From an uncultured Porphyromonadaceae bacterium (GTDB taxonomy: Bacteria; Bacteroidota; Bacteroidia; Bacteroidales; Muribaculaceae), in NCBI GenBank assembly GCA_900548875.1, contig URMA01000042.1:1-24594 (forward strand): a DNA stretch of 24,594 bases, in the 5' to 3' direction. The notes under the pieces are model-generated. The model was not told the DNA's origin. It saw only the letters and a list, made by a program, of their open reading frames with translations, and ran no database searches. Positions 7,061 to 12,988 of this stretch are shown in pieces. The position numbers were made by a program, and so were the translations under genes. The stretch's first letter is position 1. Every line of letters starts with the position of its first letter.

Positions 7061-7160
7061 TAACTGCAACTATTTTTGCTAAAACATGTTGTAGCCTAAT
7101 AATAAACAGTCTTTATCGAAACGGTTGTCTACCAAATATGCTATGTAAAATCCGTTAATG

Positions 7161-7208
7161 AAATATACCACCTCCTTGCATTTGTACCACCTGTGAGGTG
7201 GTATATTT
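7161..7208. repeat. Operator-like module, copy 1, just after the Fic stop
   Basis: The module holds three half-sites: TACCACC at 7166-7172, TACCACC at 7185-7191 and the inverted GGTGGTA at 7197-7203. The last two form TACCACCTGTGAGGTGGTA, a near-perfect palindrome. It differs from copy 3 (8381-8428) at only four of 48 positions. It begins 11 bases after the Fic stop codon at 7219-7221. Confidence 0.8.
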
Positions 7209-7218
7209 GCATCAGCGG

Positions 7219-8280
7219 TTATTGTTTGGCGTTGACAATCCAACCACGTTTTTTGCCTTCCGGACGTGATATGTAGCCTTTTTGAGCAAGGTTGTCGATT
7301 TGCTTTTGGATGGCAGAACGACTTATGCCGAGGGTTGTGGCAATTGCTGTAAGGCTGGCGTTAGGATCTGACTGTAGGACATGCAGGATGCGTGAAGGCG
7401 TAGAGGTTGTAAAGTGAATAATTTCTCCTTCGTACCACCACATGCTTTCCGAATTGCCTGAAATAAATTCAAGCATGGAGGCTATGTCGGTTGCCATTGC
7501 CGTTTCCATGTATTTTGCAAAGGGGACGATTGCCTGTATTGATGCATGAGCTCCATCGGAAGGTATCGGGCCGACGGCTGTATCAGAAAGAGCCAACGCA
7601 TTGAGATAGGCTTTCTTGTTTTTGCTTCGTATTACCAACATGGGCCATCCATGTCGTCGTAGAATGAAATTGACCATTAGTCGGGCTATGCGGCCGTTGC
7701 CGTCTTCAAACGGGTGGATACGGATATAGCGGTAGTGGAACAATGCTGCCAGTTGTATGGGAGACAGGTTCTTTTCTTCTGCGGCATTGTTGTACCAATT
7801 AACCAAATCGGTCATCAGTGATGGAGTTTCTTCCGGGGAAGCATATTCAAAGCGTTCGCCAGTCTGTGTGATGACAGAGTTTGGGCGTGTTTTGTAGCGT
7901 CCGGCATGCACAGTGTAGCTTGTCGTTTCTCCGCCGGGTAGCTTTCTATATACTTTGTAGTCTTCGCGTAGCATCACTTGATGAACTTGTCGGATGAAAG
8001 TTTCTGTTAGAGGATCGTCGGAATCGGCTTCCTGTTCAATCATATTCAGGCAGATATTGTGTGCTTTCATTTCTTCAAGATCTTTCATCTTGGCTGAACC
8101 GACAACTTCTCCAAGCAAGAGAAGCACCTCTGTTTGGCCATAAGTCAATGTGTTTCCCTCGATGTGGTTGCTGTTATAGTTGAAATCGAGCATGAATTTA
8201 CGTTTCAGCCGTTTTTCGTTGTCGGCAGAAAGGGGTTGTGCATTAAGCCATTGGTGGTATGTCTTCTCAAGTTGTGTCAT
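7219..8280 (-). CDS. Fic-domain protein with C-terminal winged helix
   Basis: The 353-residue protein carries the complete Fic catalytic motif HPFEDGNGR (H189 to R197), which transfers AMP or another nucleotide-derived group to a target hydroxyl. Near the N-terminus, S37-N-H-I-E41-G42 matches the auto-inhibitory [S/T]xxxE[G/N] helix, so this is a class II-type self-inhibited Fic enzyme. The last 65 or so residues look like a winged helix (ILHVLQSDPNASLTAIATTLGISRSAIQKQIDNL), which implies DNA binding. Length is normal for the Fic-HTH subfamily. The ATG at 8280 is supported by a promoter 37-68 bases upstream. Three copies of a TACCAC/GTGGTA module surround the gene, and one overlaps its promoter, so autoregulation is likely. 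The target protein is unknown, and no separate antitoxin gene is adjacent. Confidence 0.93.
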   Translation of the reverse strand: MTQLEKTYHQWLNAQPLSADNEKRLKRKFMLDFNYNSNHIEGNTLTYGQTEVLLLLGEVVGSAKMKDLEEMKAHNICLNMIEQEADSDDPLTETFIRQVHQVMLREDYKVYRKLPGGETTSYTVHAGRYKTRPNSVITQTGERFEYASPEETPSLMTDLVNWYNNAAEEKNLSPIQLAALFHYRYIRIHPFEDGNGRIARLMVNFILRRHGWPMLVIRSKNKKAYLNALALSDTAVGPIPSDGAHASIQAIVPFAKYMETAMATDIASMLEFISGNSESMWWYEGEIIHFTTSTPSRILHVLQSDPNASLTAIATTLGISRSAIQKQIDNLAQKGYISRPEGKKRGWIVNAKQ

Positions 8281-8316
8281 GTGATATGCTTTTTATTCAG
8301 GTCGTGCTGCCATCTA

Positions 8317-8348
8317 CAAAGATATTAAATATACCACTTGTGAGCAAA
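8317..8348 (-). promoter_or_regulatory. Fic promoter
   Basis: On the minus strand TTTG at 8348-8345, a 20-base spacer and TATCTTTG at 8324-8317 match the Bacteroidota consensus exactly. Transcription would start near 8311. A TACCAC half-site (8332-8337) sits in the spacer and a TACCAC/GTGGTA pair (8351-8369) lies just upstream of the -33 box, so a protein bound there should block RNA polymerase. Confidence 0.75.
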
Positions 8349-8371
8349 TATACCACCCGAAAAGTGGTATA
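8327..8371. repeat. Operator-like module, copy 2, overlapping the Fic promoter
   Basis: This is a more divergent copy of the 48-base module: TACCAC at 8332-8337, TACCAC at 8351-8356 (again 19 bases apart) and GTGGTA at 8364-8369. It begins with the same AAATATACCAC as the other copies. Its position over the promoter suggests that it is the functional operator. Confidence 0.7.
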
Positions 8372-8380
8372 AAAGAGGGA

Positions 8381-8428
8381 AAATATACCACCTTCTTGCG
8401 TTTGTACCACCTATGAGGTGGTATTTTT
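8381..8428. repeat. Operator-like module, copy 3, abutting the AraC stop
   Basis: Half-sites lie at 8386-8392, 8405-8411 (TACCACC) and 8417-8423 (GGTGGTA). It is nearly identical to copy 1, and its right end touches the stop codon of the AraC-type gene at 8427-8429. Copies 1 and 3 are direct repeats flanking the Fic gene, 1,220 bases apart. Confidence 0.8.
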
Positions 8429-9263
8429 ATTTTTTGAGGCGGAATTTGTGGGGGGAGGTGCCGAGGGAGCGGCTGAAGAATTTTCCGAAGGTCGACTGGT
8501 CGGAGAAGCCGAGCCGGTCGGCGATGGCTTTGATGTCCATGTCGGTGCTTTCGAGCAGGCGTTTGGCTTCGGCCATGAGCAGTTCGGAAATGTGGGCGTG
8601 GACGGTTCTGCCGCTTGTCCGCTTTACAATCCGCGACAGGTAGGTGGTGGATATGTTCAGCCGGTTGGCATAGAAGGCAATGTCGTGGTGCGATGAATAG
8701 TGTTCGTGGGCCATTTGCTTGAATTTTCGGAAAATTTCGTCGGAATGGCGCAGGCAAACGGTGGATTCCTCTTCATAGCTGTGGAGAGTTTCGGCAATTT
8801 GTAGCAGCAACAGGCTGCAAATGTGCCGCAGAATACCGGTTTTGTAGCACTGACAATTGTTCAGCTGTTCGTTGAAGAGCGCCACGGTGCTGTAGATGCT
8901 ATGGGAATTTTCGGGCAAAAGCCGGAGTAGGGGCAGGCCGTTGCGTCCGATGTATTTTGCAAACTGCTGGTACATCAACATTCCGTCGGGAAGGCTGTCG
9001 AAATAGTTGGGAGCAATGTTGACGACGGTTGTTCTTGTGTCTTTGTGATTTGGACAGATATGTGCCGACATGCTCGGGGTGAGTATGACCAGGTGGTCGG
9101 TTCCGGCATCGGCGGTGCCGGACTCGGATGAAAATTCGATTGTTCCGTTTGTAACGAAAATCAGGTAGAAACCATTGTCGTAGAAGATGTCGCGGACGTT
9201 GTCGGATAGATGTCTGACGGTTATTTTGTCGCTGTTTATGCTGATTTCGGTCGAACTTTTCAT
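8427..9263 (-). CDS. AraC-family transcriptional regulator
   Basis: With the ATG at 9263 the protein has 278 residues. An ATG four codons earlier (9275) is open too, but the promoter at 9284-9314 would leave that start almost without a leader, so 9263 is preferred. The N-terminal half looks like a cupin-type sensing domain (FYDNGFYLIFVTNGTIEF, then HLVILTPSMSAHICP). The last 100 residues contain the two AraC helix-turn-helix motifs: HHDIAFYANRLNISTTYLSRIVKRTSG, and DIKAIADRLGFSDQSTFGKFFSRSLGTSPHKFR. Its ligand is unknown. It diverges from the membrane/kinase fusion gene across 125 bases, the usual arrangement when an AraC regulator controls its neighbour and itself. Confidence 0.92.
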   Translation of the reverse strand: MKSSTEISINSDKITVRHLSDNVRDIFYDNGFYLIFVTNGTIEFSSESGTADAGTDHLVILTPSMSAHICPNHKDTRTTVVNIAPNYFDSLPDGMLMYQQFAKYIGRNGLPLLRLLPENSHSIYSTVALFNEQLNNCQCYKTGILRHICSLLLLQIAETLHSYEEESTVCLRHSDEIFRKFKQMAHEHYSSHHDIAFYANRLNISTTYLSRIVKRTSGRTVHAHISELLMAEAKRLLESTDMDIKAIADRLGFSDQSTFGKFFSRSLGTSPHKFRLKK

Positions 9264-9283
9264 CGGAAATTTCATTTTTTATG

Positions 9284-9314
9284 CAAAAATAAGGGTAGTT
9301 TCGTTTCTGACCAA
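9284..9314 (-). promoter_or_regulatory. Promoter of the AraC-type regulator
   Basis: On the minus strand TTGG with TTG at 9314-9312, a 20-base spacer and TATTTTTG at 9291-9284 fit the Bacteroidota consensus. The predicted start near 9278 supports the ATG at 9263 over the one at 9275. Confidence 0.6.
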
Positions 9315-9356
9315 TATTAGTTGTAAATTTATGAAGGAAGATGGCAAAAATGGAGT

Positions 9357-9364
9357 CAACTTTG
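9357..9364 (+). promoter_or_regulatory. Possible -7 box of the membrane/kinase fusion gene
   Basis: CAACTTTG differs from TAnnTTTG at one position and lies 24 bases before the ATG at 9389. No -33 TTTG is found at the right distance, which fits a promoter that depends on an activator such as the divergent AraC protein. The octamer GCAAAAAT occurs both at 9283-9290 and 9344-9351, 61 bases apart. Confidence 0.35.
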
Positions 9365-9388
9365 CATTTGGTTAAAAAATGAGTGAAT

Positions 9389-10696
9389 ATGAAAAAGAAT
9401 ATGTTGCGGCGTTATGCTCTGTTTTTGGTGTCATTGTTCGTAAATGCGTTTGGTATTGCGTTTATTACCAAGGCCATGTTGGGAACATCTCCGATAACGA
9501 GTGTCACGTATGTGTTGAGCATGTTTACGCCGTTGACAATCGGACAGTGGACAATTTTGCTGAACCTGCTGTTCGTCGTGCTGGAACTGCCGCTGATGAC
9601 ACGCGCAGAGTTGCGCAGTGACTTGCGGATGTATCTCCTTCAGATACCTATTTCGTTGTGTTTCGGTACGTTTATCGATGTGTCGATGAACTTGCTTTTC
9701 TGGTTGGATCCGGTGGTTTATGTGGTTCAGCTGGTGGTGCTGCTTATCGGCTGCGTGATTTTGGCCTTAGGTATCGCTCTTGAGGTGAAGGCCGATGCCG
9801 CCATGATGTCGGGCGAATATTTCGTGCAGGTCATTTCTCGCTTTTTCCGGAAAGAATTTGGATTTATGAAACTCGGGTTTGATGTAACGCTGGTATGTAT
9901 CGCCTGCATTATGTCGCTGATTTTCTTGGATACGATAGAGGGCGTGCGCGAAGGAACGGTCGCTGCGGCATTGCTCGTCGGACCGATTGTGCATTTTGTC
10001 AGTCCGTATTACCGTTGCTTTGACAAGTGGATCGGAACGACCGCACAGGTGCCGGCTGTAGACGAGAAGGAAACACCGCATTTCGTTGTCACAATAGCAC
10101 GCGGATACGGCAGTGGCGGACATGTGCTGGGTGAAATGTTGGCCAAGCGGTTGGGCGTGAAGCTCTACGACAAGGAGTTTCTTCATCTGGCAGCACAGCA
10201 GAGTGGCATCGATGAAACTTACATCAAGGCTCACGAGCAACAGTTGCCTTCCTATTGGCTGAAATTCATTCAGGGGCGGAGAAACGACACCTTGCTGGAG
10301 AAAAGCCTGTCGCCTGACGACGTACTGTTTGTGGCCGAGAGCAAGATTATCCGCGAACTTGTGGAAAAAGAGTCGTGTGTCATTGTCGGGCGTTGCGCTG
10401 ATTTCGTCCTGCAGGGCTATCCCCAGATTATCCGGGTGTTCTGCTATTCCGATTTGGAAAGTGCCTGTGCCCGTTGCGTGTCGGAATACGGTTTGAATGC
10501 CGACGAAGCCGCCGGCGAGATAAAGCGTATCAACCGCAACCGCCGTACGCATTATGAATATTATACGGGGCAGAAATGGGAAGCTCCTGACCATTACGAC
10601 CTGATGGTAAATACCGGTGTCGTGCCTGTTGAGAAGGTTTGCGACATGTTGGTGTCGCTGTGCAGCCGGTTTAAGGAAAAGACTGAAAAACAATAG
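9389..10696 (+). CDS. Fusion of a YczE/YitT-like membrane domain with a cytidylate-kinase-like domain
   Basis: The ATG at 9389 (MKKNMLRRYALFL) gives 435 residues; a GTG two codons earlier is less likely. Residues about 1-210 carry five or six hydrophobic segments and resemble YczE/YyaS/YitT membrane proteins (FGIAFITKAMLGTSPITS near the N-terminus). After a short polar linker, residues about 230-435 resemble the Cytidylate_kin2 family: VTIARGYGSGGHVLGEMLAKRLG replaces a classic P-loop, followed by LYDKEFLHLAA, a VIVGRCADFVL segment and a basic INRNRRTHYEYYTGQKW lid-like segment. The soluble domain would sit in the cytoplasm. Whether it phosphorylates CMP or another substrate is unknown. It is transcribed divergently from an AraC regulator, which probably controls it. 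The domain calls are by pattern; the fusion itself is plainly one uninterrupted frame. Confidence 0.8.
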   Translation: MKKNMLRRYALFLVSLFVNAFGIAFITKAMLGTSPITSVTYVLSMFTPLTIGQWTILLNLLFVVLELPLMTRAELRSDLRMYLLQIPISLCFGTFIDVSMNLLFWLDPVVYVVQLVVLLIGCVILALGIALEVKADAAMMSGEYFVQVISRFFRKEFGFMKLGFDVTLVCIACIMSLIFLDTIEGVREGTVAAALLVGPIVHFVSPYYRCFDKWIGTTAQVPAVDEKETPHFVVTIARGYGSGGHVLGEMLAKRLGVKLYDKEFLHLAAQQSGIDETYIKAHEQQLPSYWLKFIQGRRNDTLLEKSLSPDDVLFVAESKIIRELVEKESCVIVGRCADFVLQGYPQIIRVFCYSDLESACARCVSEYGLNADEAAGEIKRINRNRRTHYEYYTGQKWEAPDHYDLMVNTGVVPVEKVCDMLVSLCSRFKEKTEKQ

Positions 10697-10732
10697 GAGC
10701 GGCGGTATAGCCTCTTCTGTATGGGAAAATAA

Positions 10733-10768
10733 AACAAGGACAGCTTGCGGCGGCAGGCTGTCCTTGTT
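10733..10768 (-). terminator. Terminator between convergent genes
   Basis: AACAAGGACAGC at 10733-10744 and GCTGTCCTTGTT at 10757-10768 form a perfect 12-base stem with a GC-rich loop. The minus-strand tail reads TTTTATTTT, making it a good terminator for the Ig-like lipoprotein gene ending at 10789; it may also stop transcripts from the fusion gene ending at 10696. Confidence 0.8.
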
Positions 10769-10788
10769 GTCTTGTTATAAATGGTTGT

Positions 10789-12768
10789 TTAATAGTAGCT
10801 TCCGTTAAGCTGCTGGTTGAAGCGTCGCTGGTTGGGGTCGTTCGGGTCGTCGAAGTTGTTGAATCCGCTTTCGTCCTCTTCTTCATCTTCGGTGGTCGGC
10901 TTCTGGACTTCTTCCCATTTCTTCCGTTCCGGCTTGTTCTTCTTGATGGCATCCGGTTTTTGCTTGTCGACAGGGGTTGCGTAGATATCCCATGTCTGTT
11001 CCACGTCCCAGTTCTTTTTCAGGTTGACACTGCCGGGGTAGTAGAAGGTTTCTTCCGGTTGGAGCCGGAGGGCGTAGTTGCCCGTGTCGTATTTTCCGTT
11101 GCCGTTGCGGTCGATGAACAGGCGGGCATAGTATTTTGCCGGAAGCAGGTTGAGGAACACCGCGCGGCCGTTTTTCACCGGCTCAATCAGTATCGGTTCG
11201 TCGGAGCTTGAAAGCAGTTCGACGCAGGCCAGCGTGTCCTTCGGCAGGCCTGTGATGTTGAACGTCAGGTTGCCGTATTCCTCAATTGCCCGAACGGAAA
11301 ATTCCTGCTCGAACGGTGCGGTGAAGAGCCCGTAAATGTCGGTGATGCCGATGGTGTCGATGCGCAGTTTGTAGCTTGCGCCCGGTTCCCATTTCGGGTG
11401 CAGGCTTAGCGTGCGGCGGTTGATGGTGGAATCTCGGAATGCCACCTTGAAGTCCTTCACTTCTTCCCAAAGCGTGTCGACCTTGATGTCGAGGTGGAAA
11501 GCTTTCAGGGAGAACGAGTCGATTGGCGTGGGTGTCTCGATATATAAAGGTGCATATACTTCGACAGTCGTTCCGCCTGCCAGTCCAAGGCTCAGGTGCG
11601 GAATCTGTGGAATTTCGGGCACCGTGTCGTTCTTTTTCTTCTTTTCAGGCTTTTTCGCTTTGGGACGCTGGAAGTTGAAGTTCAGCGTGTCGGTTCCCCA
11701 AACGAGGTTATTGGCCGTGTCGGTCCGCAGTGAACGCATTTCAATTCGCAGCGAGTCGGACGAAACCAGCTCCGGTTTCGTAATCCAATAGGTCAGCGAG
11801 TCGTTATGCTGCGAGCGTTCGAGCGTGTACCAGTCGGTTGGTTCCGGCTGCTTGTTGATGATGCGCAGCTGCGGGAGCGTGTCCGACTGAGCCGCAAAAA
11901 TGATGGATATTTTTGTGGAGTCGATGCGCGAATATTTCGACAGGTATTGAGCCGTTCTGTTTTCGTTGAACATGTTCAGCAGGATGTCGTTCGGCAGGTA
12001 GCGCGGTTTCATCCGTTTCGTGATGGTGTCGATTTCGTTTTTCATGTTGTAGACCGTGTCGGCGGCTTCTCGCATTTCCACTGTCGGGATGATGATGCTG
12101 TCGCAGAAGGCGATGTCCTCCGTCGGATTGGCAAACTTATAGTCGCGGTCGAGGTCATTCAGTCCGAAAATGTGGTACTTTCCCGGCTTCAGATTCCGGA
12201 TGGTGAACTGGCCACGGTCGTTGGTGAGCGCCACGCGTTTCAGTTTGGTCTTGAAGAACGCCGAGTCCGACAGGTCGTCCTGTAGGCCGACTACCACGCT
12301 TTGCATCGGTTCGAGCGTGTGGGAGTCGAGCACGATGCCCGAAACGCGCATCGTGTCAATCTGTTCGCCTGTCGAGAAGGCAAAGGCAAAATTGTAGAGC
12401 GGGTTGCCTTCGTTGTTGTCCTGTATCGAGTTCGAAAAATCGATGGTATAGGTAGTGTTTTTGAGGAGCGAGTCGATGATTTCCACCGTCACTTTCCGTC
12501 CGTTGGCCGTAAATTTCGGCTGTTCGGTCTGTGCCGGCGATACGATGATTTTCGTCGAAGGGTCCTTCAGCGTCACAATTTCGTCGAATGTCAATTCTAT
12601 TTTCTTGCTGTTGACGTTGGTGGCGTTCGGCTTCGGGTGGCTGTTGATGAAAATGGGCGGAGTCTTGTCCTGCGGGCCTCCCGAAGGATTGCCCGGGCTG
12701 GCGCACGAATGGACTATCGACAGCAGCACGAGGGCAAGAAGCGGATATAGAGATTTGCGTAAGTTCAT
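10789..12768 (-). CDS. Large lipoprotein with Ig-like domain
   Basis: The ATG at 12768 gives 659 residues and opens into a lipoprotein signal (MNLRKSLYPLLALVLLSIVHSC), with the lipid-accepting cysteine near residue 22. A longer frame starts upstream at 12840 but lacks a signal-like N-terminus. After the cysteine comes a GGPQDKTPP segment followed by an SbsA/Big_5-type Ig-like domain (about residues 35-135: FTFDEIV-like LTFDEIVTLKD, TYTIDFSNSIQD, FAFAFSTG). Then a carboxypeptidase-regulatory-like fold follows (GIVLDSHTLEPMQSVVVGL, GKYHIFGLNDLDRD). The C-terminus is Glu/Asp/Asn/Gln-rich. Such lipoproteins are anchored in the outer membrane of Bacteroidota; the function of this family is not established. 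The gene diverges from secDF. Confidence 0.85.
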   Translation of the reverse strand: MNLRKSLYPLLALVLLSIVHSCASPGNPSGGPQDKTPPIFINSHPKPNATNVNSKKIELTFDEIVTLKDPSTKIIVSPAQTEQPKFTANGRKVTVEIIDSLLKNTTYTIDFSNSIQDNNEGNPLYNFAFAFSTGEQIDTMRVSGIVLDSHTLEPMQSVVVGLQDDLSDSAFFKTKLKRVALTNDRGQFTIRNLKPGKYHIFGLNDLDRDYKFANPTEDIAFCDSIIIPTVEMREAADTVYNMKNEIDTITKRMKPRYLPNDILLNMFNENRTAQYLSKYSRIDSTKISIIFAAQSDTLPQLRIINKQPEPTDWYTLERSQHNDSLTYWITKPELVSSDSLRIEMRSLRTDTANNLVWGTDTLNFNFQRPKAKKPEKKKKNDTVPEIPQIPHLSLGLAGGTTVEVYAPLYIETPTPIDSFSLKAFHLDIKVDTLWEEVKDFKVAFRDSTINRRTLSLHPKWEPGASYKLRIDTIGITDIYGLFTAPFEQEFSVRAIEEYGNLTFNITGLPKDTLACVELLSSSDEPILIEPVKNGRAVFLNLLPAKYYARLFIDRNGNGKYDTGNYALRLQPEETFYYPGSVNLKKNWDVEQTWDIYATPVDKQKPDAIKKNKPERKKWEEVQKPTTEDEEEDESGFNNFDDPNDPNQRRFNQQLNGSYY

Positions 12769-12926
12769 ATAGTGAGATTTATGTAAAATGCAAGCCCAGA
12801 CGGAAATGCGGCGTAAAGATACAAAAAACGGCAAAACCAATTGTCAAAAACACGGCACAACCTACGAATACCGTTAGAAAAAAAGCAAAACACCGATTAT
12901 TTTTTTTCATCTTGAAATAAATAATG

Positions 12927-12934
12927 TATATTTG
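12927..12934 (+). promoter_or_regulatory. -7 box of secDF
   Basis: TATATTTG matches TAnnTTTG and lies 55 bases before the ATG at 12989. The expected -33 position falls in a run of T at about 12900 and lacks a clear TTTG. On the other strand TATCTTTA at 12821-12814 is a weaker -7 candidate for the divergent lipoprotein gene. Confidence 0.55.
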
Positions 12935-12988
12935 CACGCTGATAAAAATACGTAAAATCAAAAATTAATATAAATTAACTAAACACAA

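Noticed and set aside
8314..8757. 147-codon minus-strand ORF and plus-strand frames over the AraC gene
   Set aside because: They lie in other frames of the AraC-type gene, whose helix-turn-helix motifs are clear.
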